Assembly: GCA_012841255.1 (NCBI GenBank)
Contig: DUUZ01000110.1
Span: 1-14,706 of the forward strand
Direction of reading: 5' to 3'
Source of the DNA: Clostridiaceae bacterium
GTDB taxonomy: Bacteria; Bacillota; Clostridia; Saccharofermentanales; DTU023
DNA: 14,706 nt
Part shown: in pieces, positions 1 to 6,873 of the stretch
How positions within the stretch are numbered: the first letter of the stretch is position 1
Layout: each line of letters opens with the position of its first letter
Translations under genes and position numbers: made by a program
The notes under the pieces: generated by a model
Databases searched by the model: none
Told to the model about the DNA's origin: nothing
Seen by the model: only the letters and a program-made list of their open reading frames with translations

Positions 1-1577
1 GGCTCGGGGATGGTGGCAACCACGGCTTCCGTGGTCAGGAGGATGGAAGCGATGGAGGCCGCATTCTGGAGGGCTGAGCGGGTGACCTTGGCCGGGTCGA
101 CAATGCCTGCTCCCATCATGTCGGTGTATTCCTCGGTCAGGACGTCGAAGCCGACTCCCTTGTCCGCGGATTTGACATGCTCACAGACGACGCTTCCGTC
201 AAAGCCGCTATTCTTGGCGATCTGACGGACCGGTTCCTCAAGGGCGCGAAGAACGATGGTAACGCCTGTGCGCTCGTCGCCTTCCAGCTCTTCCAAAAGA
301 ACGGAGACGTCATCCAGGACATCGATGTAGGCGGTGCCGCCGCCGGGGACGATGCCCTCTTCAACGGCTGCACGGGTCGCCGACAGGGCGTCCTCGATGC
401 GGAGTTTCTTCTCTTTCATCTCGACTTCGGTCGCGGCTCCGACCTTGATGACCGCTACGCCGCCTGACAGTTTGGCCAGACGTTCCTGCAGTTTCTCACG
501 GTCGAAATCGGAGGTGGTTTCCTCGATCTGAGCCCGGATGGCTGCGACACGGCCTTCCAGCTCTTCAGCTGAACCGCCGCCGTCCACGATGACGGTGTTG
601 TCCTTGTCGATCTTGACCTGACGGGCAGTACCAAGATCTTCCAGAGTCGCTTCCTTCAGGTCCATGCCCAGGTCGCTTGAGATGACCTTGGCGCCGGTCA
701 GGATGGCGATATCCTGGAGCATTTCCTTCCTGCGGTCGCCGAAGCCGGGGGCCTTGACTGCCGCACACTGGAAGGTGCCGCGGAGCTTATTGAGGATGAG
801 GGTGGACAGGGCTTCGCCTTCCACATCTTCTGCGATGATCAGGAGGCGTTTGCCGTTCTGGACGATCTGCTCCAGGAGAGGCAGCAGGTCCTGAATATTG
901 GAGACCTTCTTGTCGGTGACCAGGATATAGGGCTCGTCAAAGACCACTTCCATTTTGGTGGGGTCGGTGACCATGTAGGCGGAGATGTAACCGCGGTCAA
1001 ACTGCATGCCCTCGACGATTTCAAGTTCGGTTCCCATGGTCTGGGATTCTTCCACCGTGATGACGCCGTCATTGGAAACGGATTCCATGGCTTTGGCGAT
1101 TTCCAGGCCGATGCCCTCATCGTTGGCCGAAATGGCGGCGACGCGGGAAATGTCATTCTTACCTTCAACGGTCTTGCTGTTGCGGCCGATGGCCAGGACG
1201 GCTTTCTCGACGGCCTTGTCGATGCCCCGCTTCAGGATGATGGGGTTGGCGCCGGCGGCCACGTTGCGAAGTCCTTCGCGGATGATGGCCTGGGCCAGGA
1301 GTGTGGCGGTTGTGGTTCCGTCACCGGCCACGTCATTGGTTTTGGTGGCGACTTCCTTGACCAGCTGCGCACCCATATTTTCAAAACGGTCTTCCAGCTC
1401 GATGTCACGGGCAATGGTGACACCGTCGTTGGTGACAACGGGAGCGCCGTAAGTTTTGTCCAAAACAACGTTGCGGCCCTTGGGTCCCAGCGTAATGCGG
1501 ACCGTGTCAGCCAGTTTATTGACGCCGGTCTCAAGTGACTTTCTGGCGTCCTCTGCGTACTTCAAATCTTTAGCCAT
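1..1577 (-). CDS. groEL: Chaperonin GroEL (Hsp60), C-terminal end cut by the window edge
   Basis: ATP-driven cytoplasmic chaperonin; its double ring, capped by GroES, folds newly made or damaged proteins. The frame starts MAKDLKYAEDARKSL and stays open for 525 complete codons to the window edge. The family is about 540-545 residues, so only the short tail (often Gly/Met-rich) is missing. Visible signatures are the ATP-site motif GDGTTTAT with its aspartate at about residue 86, the stretch RIEDALSATRAAVEEG with the probable catalytic aspartate near 396, and DPAKVTRSALQNAASIA near the end. The ATG follows a good ribosome site (AGAAGGAG, about 6 bases before it). The gene lies 27 bases after groES with no hairpin or promoter between, so the two form one CIRCE-controlled operon. 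Identification is certain; the true 3' end is not visible. Confidence 0.98.
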   Translation of the reverse strand, partial: MAKDLKYAEDARKSLETGVNKLADTVRITLGPKGRNVVLDKTYGAPVVTNDGVTIARDIELEDRFENMGAQLVKEVATKTNDVAGDGTTTATLLAQAIIREGLRNVAAGANPIILKRGIDKAVEKAVLAIGRNSKTVEGKNDISRVAAISANDEGIGLEIAKAMESVSNDGVITVEESQTMGTELEIVEGMQFDRGYISAYMVTDPTKMEVVFDEPYILVTDKKVSNIQDLLPLLEQIVQNGKRLLIIAEDVEGEALSTLILNKLRGTFQCAAVKAPGFGDRRKEMLQDIAILTGAKVISSDLGMDLKEATLEDLGTARQVKIDKDNTVIVDGGGSAEELEGRVAAIRAQIEETTSDFDREKLQERLAKLSGGVAVIKVGAATEVEMKEKKLRIEDALSATRAAVEEGIVPGGGTAYIDVLDDVSVLLEELEGDERTGVTIVLRALEEPVRQIAKNSGFDGSVVCEHVKSADKGVGFDVLTEEYTDMMGAGIVDPAKVTRSALQNAASIASILLTTEAVVATIPE

Positions 1578-1604
1578 ATATCTGCTCCTTCTCTTCTTGC
1601 TAAA

Positions 1605-1889
1605 CTAGTCGACAATGGCGAGGATATCGCTCTGTCTCAGAATCGTATATTCAATATCGTCGATCTTGACTTCGGTCCCGGCATATTTGCTGATCAGGAC
1701 ATGATCACCGACTTCAACTTCCATGATGATATCTTTGCCGTCGACCACGCCTCCGGGTCCGACTGCGATGATCTCGACGATCTGCGGTTTTTCCTTGGCA
1801 GAACCCGGAAGCACGATGCCGCCCCTGGTGGTCTCCTCCGCTTCGAGTCTCTTGATGACTACCCGGTCGCCTAAAGGTTTAATGTTCAT
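1605..1889 (-). CDS. groES: Co-chaperonin GroES (Hsp10)
   Basis: Seven-subunit lid of the GroEL chamber. The 94 residues match the family's usual length and begin MNIKPLGDRVVIKRLEAEE, the standard GroES opening. The mobile loop that docks to GroEL is TTRGGIVLPGSAKEKPQ (about residues 20-36), and the C-terminal half (VEVGDHVLISKYAGTEVKI) is also typical. The ATG has a strong GGAGGT site about 8 bases upstream. It is the first gene of the groES-groEL operon, with the promoter and CIRCE operator directly upstream, so it should be induced by heat or misfolded protein through release of HrcA. No anomaly seen. Confidence 0.98.
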   Translation of the reverse strand: MNIKPLGDRVVIKRLEAEETTRGGIVLPGSAKEKPQIVEIIAVGPGGVVDGKDIIMEVEVGDHVLISKYAGTEVKIDDIEYTILRQSDILAIVD

Positions 1890-1927
1890 GTGTTTACCTC
1901 CATACTGGTTAATATTTTCTTACGGGA

Positions 1928-1956
1928 GTTGGCACTCGATCCCGTCGAGTGCCAAC
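1928..1956 (-). promoter_or_regulatory. CIRCE operator (HrcA binding site) of groES-groEL
   Basis: A perfect inverted repeat, TTGGCACTC (1929-1937), nine-base spacer, GAGTGCCAA (1947-1955), extended by one more G/C pair on each side. The CIRCE consensus is TTAGCACTC-N9-GAGTGCTAA; here the third base of each arm is changed symmetrically (A to G, T to C), so the palindrome is kept. It sits 38 bases before the groES start and just downstream of the -10 box, the usual place for HrcA to block transcription. HrcA itself is not in the window. Confidence 0.95.
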
Positions 1957-1964
1957 CAAGTAAC

Positions 1965-1993
1965 AATATAATCAGGAGGAAAGGATTTGTCAA
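1965..1993 (-). promoter_or_regulatory. Sigma-A type promoter of groES-groEL
   Basis: Read on the minus strand, -35 is TTGACA (1988-1993, perfect) and -10 is TATATT (1965-1970, one mismatch), separated by exactly 17 bases. The predicted transcription start, near 1958, falls at the upstream edge of the CIRCE repeat. The -35 box begins only 10 bases after the cvpA stop codon, and no terminator lies between, so some read-through from cvpA into groES is possible. Confidence 0.88.
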
Positions 1994-2003
1994 CCGCTGT
2001 GAC

Positions 2004-2657
2004 TTAGACTACCGTGTCTAAAAGAGACCGGAAAATATCCTTCTCGGAGAGGAAGGCCAGGATCTGCGAATTCTCCATCAAACTGTGAATCCGGTCGCTG
2101 GTCAGACTGAAAGAAGTCAGGATCATGGTCAGGAGCCAGATGGTCAGGACACCCCATAAAAGACCCAGCACAAGCCCCCCCGTCCGGTTCAGCCAGCCCA
2201 GGACCGGGATGCCGTTCAAGACGGGCGTAAGAAGCCGTGCGGTCAGCCCCAAGGCCACCCGGACGACAGAGAAAACCAGAATCAGGGAAAGAGCGCCCAG
2301 AACCAGCTGCCAGACCGAGACGGCCGCGGAGTCCAGGGCTCCCTGTCCGGAAAGTACAGGCAGCTGCAGGAGTTTACGCGTCCAGCTTTCGGGCATGCCA
2401 AGGCTTTCAAGCAGGGGAGCCAGTCCATCGGGAACCGTCTGGGCTCCCTCATGCAGCCTGTCGGTCACCGACTTCAGGGAACTGCCGAAGAGGCCGGTGT
2501 TCTGAAGCCAGCCCGTCACCGGCCGTATCATAAGAAACGCAATGGCCGTGGAGATCAGGGTATTGATCAGGCCGACAGCGGTCAGAAGCAGACCCCGCCG
2601 GTGACCGATCCAGAGAAAAAGCCCGATGATGATTATAGCTGTAAAATCGAATCTCAT
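2004..2657 (-). CDS. CvpA-family integral membrane protein
   Basis: A 217-residue membrane protein resembling the CvpA/colicin V production family. It opens with a short acidic N-terminus (MRFDFT), then a hydrophobic segment ending in GHRRGLLLTAVGLI, matching the family's G-x-R-x-G pattern after the first helix. Four hydrophobic segments can be seen, near residues 6-17, 22-44, 110-137 and 152-182, joined by a soluble stretch around 50-105. The exact role of CvpA proteins in Firmicutes is not settled; E. coli CvpA is linked to colicin V export and envelope function. The ribosome site is weak: AAGGAAAG lies about 12 bases before the ATG. The gene is divergent from the DUF4364 gene and lies upstream of groES in the same direction. 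Family assignment rests on N-terminal pattern and topology, not on a catalytic motif. Confidence 0.8.
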   Translation of the reverse strand: MRFDFTAIIIIGLFLWIGHRRGLLLTAVGLINTLISTAIAFLMIRPVTGWLQNTGLFGSSLKSVTDRLHEGAQTVPDGLAPLLESLGMPESWTRKLLQLPVLSGQGALDSAAVSVWQLVLGALSLILVFSVVRVALGLTARLLTPVLNGIPVLGWLNRTGGLVLGLLWGVLTIWLLTMILTSFSLTSDRIHSLMENSQILAFLSEKDIFRSLLDTVV

Positions 2658-2713
2658 GATCTTTTTGTTCTTTCCTTATTCATTAATATTTATTGTCTCA
2701 CAGTCCGAAGCTT

Positions 2714-2745
2714 TTGACGAACCCGCCCCTCCCTTATGCTAGAAT
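2714..2745 (+). promoter_or_regulatory. Possible promoter of the DUF4364 gene (extended -10)
   Basis: TTGACG at 2714-2719 could be a -35 box. Two -10 candidates follow: TATGCT (2735-2740, spacer 15) and TAGAAT (2740-2745, spacer 20), the latter preceded by TGC to give an extended -10. Transcription would begin near 2752, only about 14 bases before the preferred GTG start and downstream of the ATG at 2736. Spacing is not ideal in either reading. Confidence 0.4.
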
Positions 2746-2765
2746 CAAGCGCGGGAGGACCTGCC

Positions 2766-3335
2766 GTGGAAAGATCAGCCATACCGGTCGACAAACTCAT
2801 CTTGCTGTCCATTGTGAAACAGGTGCCGGGCATCCGCCGGTCCCGGCTTCGCGATGCTGCCCTGGCCACTTTGTCCATGGACTATTTTACCTTTGCCAGG
2901 GCCCTGGACGAACTCTCCTCATCGAAACTCATCCATGTCGCTGTCCGCAAGAATGAGGCCGCCCACGACGCCGGGGACCGGGCCGTGGAGCGCTGCGATC
3001 TGACAGAGTCGGGCCTGGCCGTCCTGGGACCTCTGGAAGAGCAGATTCCCCTACCCACCCGCCGCTTCCTGGCCGCCTATCTGGATGAGGGGGAAATGGA
3101 CCGCCGCCTGGCGGATCTTGTCACGGCTTCAGTCGAAGCCAGCCTGAATGGAGATTATCGCCTGACACTGCGGATGAACGAAGAAGGAGGCGACGGCATG
3201 ACCCTTTCCCTTCTCTTTCCCACCGAAAAACTGGCCCGCAAGGCGGCCGCTGCCTGGAGGGAGCGGTCGGACCGGATTCTTTTTTCACTGATGGATTCCC
3301 TGCTTTCAGAGGAAGATGAAAAACGCCCCGGTTAG
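2766..3335 (+). CDS. DUF4364 family protein, probable winged-helix regulator
   Basis: The product is about 189 residues. It begins with a helix-rich segment (VDKLILLSIVKQVPG), followed by a putative recognition region with DYFTFARALDELSSSKLI, then an acidic linker, LTESGLAVL, and LPTRRFLAAYLDEGE. This order, an N-terminal winged-helix-like part with a T-E-x-G beta turn and a C-terminal half that may bind a ligand or dimerise, matches my memory of DUF4364 from Clostridia. The function is unknown; a DNA-binding role is inferred from the fold pattern. I prefer the GTG at 2766 because GGGAGG lies about 8 bases upstream; an in-frame ATG at 2736 would add 10 residues but has no ribosome site and overlaps the likely -10 box. 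The TAG stop lies in the loop of the following terminator. Confidence 0.75.
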   Translation: MERSAIPVDKLILLSIVKQVPGIRRSRLRDAALATLSMDYFTFARALDELSSSKLIHVAVRKNEAAHDAGDRAVERCDLTESGLAVLGPLEEQIPLPTRRFLAAYLDEGEMDRRLADLVTASVEASLNGDYRLTLRMNEEGGDGMTLSLLFPTEKLARKAAAAWRERSDRILFSLMDSLLSEEDEKRPG

Positions 3336-3350
3336 TGCACCGGGGCGTTT
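3319..3350. terminator. Bidirectional terminator between DUF4364 and flavodiiron genes
   Basis: A perfect 12-base-pair hairpin: AAACGCCCCGGT (3321-3332), a six-base loop (3333-3338) and its complement (3339-3350). On the minus strand the stem is followed by five T residues (3319-3323), a good intrinsic terminator for the flavodiiron gene, whose stop is 24 bases upstream. On the plus strand the tail is only TTTCCC, so termination of the DUF4364 gene is probably weaker. The TAG stop of the plus-strand gene is the first three bases of the loop. Confidence 0.88.
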
Positions 3351-3374
3351 CCCAATCATCCTGTTTCAGTTCAA

Positions 3375-4586
3375 TCAGAGTACTTCATCGTCGGGCAGGG
3401 CCTTCATGGTCCGGGCAAGCTCCCGGGCATAGGTCCGGATGGCCTCTTCGTCCTCTTCCCGGGGCAGTCCCTTGACCAGGAGCGGCTCCAGGTGCCGGGC
3501 CTTGTGGTTCCCCATCAGGCCTTCCAGCTGCTTGACCATCTGCGAACCCCAGCCGTAGGAGCCGACAATGCCGAAGTAGCGGATGGGAGGATTGATGCCC
3601 CCGATCAGCATGGTCATGGCGGCGGCCAGCGGATGGGCACCGCCCAGTACGGCCGGCGATGCCATCAGGAGGGCACCGGCGTAGATGGTTTCAGTCAGGA
3701 CCTTGCCGATAGGCACCCGCAGGTCGTCCTTGGCCGTCCCCAGATCCACGGTGCGGACCTTGATCCCCTCATCACTAAGGGTTTTGGCCAGGAGCCTGAC
3801 CATCTTGCCCGTGCTTCCGTGCATGGAGACATAGGCGATGACCACGTCGCGAGTGGTCTTGTCGGAGACCATGCGCTCGTATTCGGAAAGGATCAGGTCG
3901 GGTTTGTACCAGACGGGGCCGTGGGCCGCGCAGAGGATGGCGGGATCCAGTTCCCTGGCCTTGGCCGTATACTTCTTCACATGGCTTCTGAAGGGCATCA
4001 TGATCTCGGAGAAGTAAGTCCGGGCCTCCTGGATACGGATCGCATCCACAGGGTACTCGGGGATATCCGGGACATAGTGGCTGCCAAAAAGATCCGAGCT
4101 GAAAAGAATTCTATCCTCGGCCAGCCAGTACATGGTGTTGTCCGGCCAGTGGGCGAAGGGGATGGGGACGCACTCCAGTGAGACGCCGCCCAGATCCACC
4201 TTGTCACCGGCTTTCACGATCATCATGTCCTCGCGGGGCAGGTGGAGGAGCACTTCCAGGAATTCCGCCACCTTTTCAACGGCAACAATCCGGGCCTCGG
4301 GGAAACGGTCCAGCAGGATGGCGGCCGAACCCGAATGATCCTGTTCAGCATGGAGACTGAAGATATAGTCGATATGGGTGACGTCCATCTTCTGCAGGTT
4401 CAGAAGAAGCTGATCCACCGTGTCCTCCTGGACCAGGTCAATCAGGGCCGTCTTTTCATCCCCGCGGATCAGGAAACTGTTGTAGGTCGTCCCGTAGGCT
4501 GTGGGCATCAGGCGGTCGAAGAACATGAGGCCGGGATCAATCGCCCCAACCTGGTAAACACGTTCGGTTACTTTCTCAACTGACAT
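3375..4586 (-). CDS. fprA: Flavodiiron protein (A-type flavoprotein), O2/NO reductase
   Basis: Cytoplasmic enzyme that reduces O2 to water, and/or NO to N2O, with electrons usually from rubredoxin. It has a metallo-beta-lactamase-like di-iron domain followed by a flavodoxin domain. Counting from the chosen ATG (403 residues), all iron ligands are present: H79-x-E81-x-D83-H84, H146, D165 and H222, close to the numbering of characterised enzymes. The FMN loop is YVSMHGSTGKM at about 252-262. There is no C-terminal rubredoxin or flavin reductase fusion, so it is the minimal class A form. The ATG at 4586 has AAGGAG about 9 bases upstream; an in-frame TTG at 4595 overlaps that site and is rejected. 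It follows rubredoxin by 70 bases, with a small GCCGG-AAAA-CCGGC hairpin between (4614-4627), probably co-transcribed. O2 versus NO preference cannot be told from sequence. Confidence 0.95.
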   Translation of the reverse strand: MSVEKVTERVYQVGAIDPGLMFFDRLMPTAYGTTYNSFLIRGDEKTALIDLVQEDTVDQLLLNLQKMDVTHIDYIFSLHAEQDHSGSAAILLDRFPEARIVAVEKVAEFLEVLLHLPREDMMIVKAGDKVDLGGVSLECVPIPFAHWPDNTMYWLAEDRILFSSDLFGSHYVPDIPEYPVDAIRIQEARTYFSEIMMPFRSHVKKYTAKARELDPAILCAAHGPVWYKPDLILSEYERMVSDKTTRDVVIAYVSMHGSTGKMVRLLAKTLSDEGIKVRTVDLGTAKDDLRVPIGKVLTETIYAGALLMASPAVLGGAHPLAAAMTMLIGGINPPIRYFGIVGSYGWGSQMVKQLEGLMGNHKARHLEPLLVKGLPREEDEEAIRTYARELARTMKALPDDEVL

Positions 4587-4656
4587 CTCGTTCAACTCCT
4601 TTAGATAAGAGAAGCCGGAAAACCGGCCTCTGCTCTTGTAGTGTCAATTTCCGGAA

Positions 4657-4821
4657 TTACTCCTCGATGGGGGAGAAATCTTCCTTGGGCACTCCGCAGA
4701 CCGGGCAGACCCAATCTTCCGGAACATCTTCGAAGGAGGTGCCGGGTTCCACTCCGTTATCGGGGTCACCGAATTCAGGATCGTAGATATAACCGCACAC
4801 ATCACAAACATATTTCTGCAT
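4657..4821 (-). CDS. rub: Rubredoxin
   Basis: A 54-residue one-iron electron carrier. The two iron-binding knuckles are clear: C-D-V-C-G-Y (cysteines 6 and 9) and C-P-V-C-G-V (cysteines 39 and 42). Between them lie the family hallmarks YIYDPEFGDPDNGVEPGTSFEDVPEDWVCP (residues 11-40; aromatic Y11, Y13 and W37). Length is typical (52-54). The ATG has a GAGGAA site about 6 bases upstream. It is the first gene of a two-gene unit with the flavodiiron protein, for which it is the expected direct electron donor. A promoter with a perfect TATAAT lies upstream. The reductase that would feed rubredoxin is not in the window. Confidence 0.97.
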   Translation of the reverse strand: MQKYVCDVCGYIYDPEFGDPDNGVEPGTSFEDVPEDWVCPVCGVPKEDFSPIEE

Positions 4822-4894
4822 GGTTCTTCCTCACTTTCGCTACCGGTCCGGTCCAGACGGATACATTCCCTGCCGCCGGCAATGGTTTTGAAAT

Positions 4895-4924
4895 ATTATA
4901 CACGAGATCAGGGGCTTATTTCAG
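4895..4924 (-). promoter_or_regulatory. Promoter of the rubredoxin-flavodiiron unit
   Basis: Minus-strand TATAAT (4895-4900, perfect -10) with CTGAAA (4919-4924, 4 of 6 matches to TTGACA) 18 bases upstream. The predicted start is near 4888, giving a leader of about 67 bases. The rest of the gap after the obg stop holds no convincing terminator or other operator. Confidence 0.65.
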
Positions 4925-4926
4925 GA

Positions 4927-6192
4927 TTATAGGGAAAATTCGAAGGAGGAGCCGTCCAGGAGCACTTCGTCCCCCTCCTCGACGCCGGCATCAAGCAGGG
5001 CATCCTGGATGCCGCTTTCAATGATCCGCTTCTGGAAGTGCCGGAAGGATTCCGTATCGCCGAAATTGGTGGACAGCATGAGCTCCCGGATGAAAGGACC
5101 TTCAACCGAGACCAGGTTCTTGTCCCGTGTCACCGTGAAGTCATATTTCTTCTCATAGCGGAAGACCTTCCTCTGCTCCAATTCCTCAAGCTCGGGAAGG
5201 GGCAGGCTGACAATTTCAGCTGCCAAAGCCTGGGTAAAGGCCCGGACACCCTCGGTCGTCGCTCCGGAAAGGGCAAATACCCGGTAGCCATCCGCTTCAA
5301 TGGCTTCTTTCAATTGTCTGACTTCCTCTTCAGTCACCAGGTCGATCTTGTTCAGGACCACCCAGACCGGCCGCTTGCCGATCAGGTTCTTGTATTTCTC
5401 CAGTTCCTGGTTGATGGCCCGGTAGCGGTCCAAAGGATCGGTCCCGTCCAGGGAGGAGGCATCCACCACATGGATGAGAATCCTGGCCCGCTCCACATGA
5501 CGGAGGAAATCGTGGCCCATGCCGGCACCGTCTGCGGCGCCTTCAATCAGGCCGGGGACGTCCACCATGACGAAGCGGCTGCCGCCCACGTCGACCACGC
5601 CCAGGATGGGCTGAAGGGTGGTGAAGGGATAGGAGGCGATTTTCGGCTTGGCTGCTGAGACGACGGAAAGAAGGGTGGACTTGCCCGCATTGGGGAAACC
5701 CACCAAGGCGGCATCCGCCAGAAGCCGGAGTTCCAGATCCAGCTTGAAGGTTTCGCCGGTTTTGCCGGCCGTGGCGAAGCGGGGCGCCTGGCGGACCGAG
5801 TTGGCAAAGCACATGTTGCCCCGGCCGCCGATTCCGCCTTTGGCGACGACAGTCTCATCGCCGTCCTCTTTCAGGTCGGCGATCATTTCCCGGGTTTCCG
5901 CATGCAGGATGAGAGTTCCGGGAGGAACCTTCAGGATCAGGTTGTCCGAGGAGGCACCGGCCATCCGGTTGCCCCGGCCCGGTTCCCCGTCCCCGGCATG
6001 AAAATGGTGTTTGAAACGGTAGTCGGAAAGAGTGTTGAGATTGCGGTCGGCCCGGATGATGACGTCACCGCCCCGGCCACCGTTGCCTCCGTCGGGCCCC
6101 CCGTTGGGGATGTATTTTTCGCGCCGGAAAGAAACGGCGCCATTGCCGCCGTTGCCTGAACGCACTTCGATGGTGACATGATCAAAAAACAT
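4927..6192 (-). CDS. obg: Obg/CgtA GTPase, 50S ribosome assembly factor
   Basis: Essential low-affinity GTPase that binds the 50S subunit and links ribosome assembly to stress responses. The 421 residues show the full Firmicute layout: a glycine-rich Obg fold (about 1-158, opening MFFDHVTIEVRSGNGGNG), the G domain with G1 GFPNAGKS (165-172), switch I TTLQP (191-195), G3 DVPG (211-214) and G4 NKID (281-284), and a C-terminal OCT domain (about 340-421, with VFRYEKKYDFTVTRD). Switch I reads TTLQPILG where TTLxPNLG is usual. The start is fixed by the family's M-F-x-D opening, but no Shine-Dalgarno is visible before the ATG; instead a terminator-like hairpin occupies the 40-base gap after rpmA. 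It is the last gene of rplU-prp-rpmA-obg. Confidence 0.97.
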   Translation of the reverse strand: MFFDHVTIEVRSGNGGNGAVSFRREKYIPNGGPDGGNGGRGGDVIIRADRNLNTLSDYRFKHHFHAGDGEPGRGNRMAGASSDNLILKVPPGTLILHAETREMIADLKEDGDETVVAKGGIGGRGNMCFANSVRQAPRFATAGKTGETFKLDLELRLLADAALVGFPNAGKSTLLSVVSAAKPKIASYPFTTLQPILGVVDVGGSRFVMVDVPGLIEGAADGAGMGHDFLRHVERARILIHVVDASSLDGTDPLDRYRAINQELEKYKNLIGKRPVWVVLNKIDLVTEEEVRQLKEAIEADGYRVFALSGATTEGVRAFTQALAAEIVSLPLPELEELEQRKVFRYEKKYDFTVTRDKNLVSVEGPFIRELMLSTNFGDTESFRHFQKRIIESGIQDALLDAGVEEGDEVLLDGSSFEFSL

Positions 6193-6197
6193 GGTCT

Positions 6198-6226
6198 AAA
6201 ACAGAAGAGCGGCTGGCGCCGCTCCC
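6198..6226 (-). terminator. Terminator-like hairpin between rpmA and obg (possible attenuator)
   Basis: On the minus strand, GAGCGGC (6218-6224) pairs perfectly with GCCGCTC (6207-6213) across a four-base loop (6214-6217), with two possible G-U pairs below the stem. The sequence after it is TTCTGTTTTA, ending about five bases before the obg ATG. A seven-pair GC stem plus this T-rich tail resembles an intrinsic terminator, though the T run is interrupted. It would lower obg expression relative to the ribosomal protein genes. Confidence 0.55.
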
Positions 6227-6232
6227 TGATCC

Positions 6233-6517
6233 TTATGCTTCGACCGGGTAGACGCTGGCCTGTTTGCGCTTGCGGGAAATCCGCTCGTAGCGGACAAGCC
6301 CGTCCACTTTGGCAAAGAGGGTGTCATCCTTGCCGATGCCGACATTGGTGCCCGGATGGATCTTGGTTCCGCGCTGACGGTAGATGATGCTGCCCGCTGT
6401 GCAGAACTGGCCATCCGCAAGTTTGGCGCCCAGACGCTTGGATCTTGAGTCGCGCCCGTTGCGCGTGCTTCCCATTCCCATCTTATGGGCCAGAAGCTGC
6501 AGATTCACTTTAATCAT
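6233..6517 (-). CDS. rpmA: 50S ribosomal protein L27, with cleavable N-terminal extension
   Basis: Large-subunit protein whose N-terminal tail reaches the peptidyl-transferase centre. The 94 residues start MIKVNLQLLAHKMGMGSTRNGRD. In most bacteria L27 begins at the equivalent of A-H-K; the nine residues before it match the Firmicute extension that Prp protease removes, so mature L27 should begin at A10. The rest is standard (GSIIYRQRGTKIHPGTNVGIGKDDTLFA, residues 43-70). The position after H-K is M-G rather than the commoner K-G. The ATG overlaps the 3' end of prp by 8 bases, has a GGGGGA site inside prp, and is therefore translationally coupled to its own processing protease. Confidence 0.97.
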   Translation of the reverse strand: MIKVNLQLLAHKMGMGSTRNGRDSRSKRLGAKLADGQFCTAGSIIYRQRGTKIHPGTNVGIGKDDTLFAKVDGLVRYERISRKRKQASVYPVEA

Positions 6518-6872
6518 GGTTATCCCCCTTAATATCCTCTGGAGGCAGGTCGACGACGGTCAAATACTTGTTTCCGTAACTGTCCCCGATCTGCAAACAG
6601 CCTATCCTGGCCGATTCCATCAGAGTAGCGGCCGCAGCCGCCTGCTTTTCATCTTCCGGGTAGACAAGGCTGCATGCGATGTATCCCCGTTCCAGCACAT
6701 AATCCGGTTCGATGCCGGCCAGTTCCCCCAGGCTTCCGATCACGGTCTGCGCAATGGCCGATACGCCGGCGCAGATGAGATCGGGCCAGGGCCGCCAGCC
6801 CCTTGCGTGCCCTTCCATGCGGAAGGCGGCAATCCGGCCCTTCCGGTCATACTGAAAGGCCGCCCGGATCAT
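6510..6872 (-). CDS. prp: Prp cysteine protease, processes ribosomal protein L27
   Basis: A YsxB/Prp family protein of 120 residues. In Staphylococcus aureus, Prp cuts the N-terminal extension off L27, using a His-Cys pair at positions 22 and 34. Both are here at exactly those positions: G-H22-A and C34-A-G-V-S-A, with the preceding aspartate at 31. The remainder (SLGELAGIEPDYVLERGYIACSLV and a helical region to about 95) fits the family. The ATG is one base after the rplU stop (TGA-C-ATG) with AAGGGC just upstream inside rplU, and the 3' end overlaps rpmA. This is the conserved Firmicute rplU-prp-rpmA arrangement, so substrate assignment is strong although it rests on homology. Confidence 0.95.
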   Translation of the reverse strand: MIRAAFQYDRKGRIAAFRMEGHARGWRPWPDLICAGVSAIAQTVIGSLGELAGIEPDYVLERGYIACSLVYPEDEKQAAAAATLMESARIGCLQIGDSYGNKYLTVVDLPPEDIKGDNHD

Positions 6873-6873
6873 G

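Noticed and set aside
4587..4595. Earlier TTG start for the flavodiiron protein
   Set aside because: The TTG overlaps the AAGGAG ribosome site that serves the ATG at 4586; the family numbering of iron ligands also fits the ATG.
4614..4627. GCCGG-AAAA-CCGGC hairpin between rubredoxin and the flavodiiron gene as a terminator
   Set aside because: Only five perfect pairs and no T run follows on the minus strand; it may affect mRNA stability but is not a convincing terminator.
5038..5658. Plus-strand open frame of 206 codons opposite obg
   Set aside because: Antisense to the Obg G and OCT domains, with no family resemblance.
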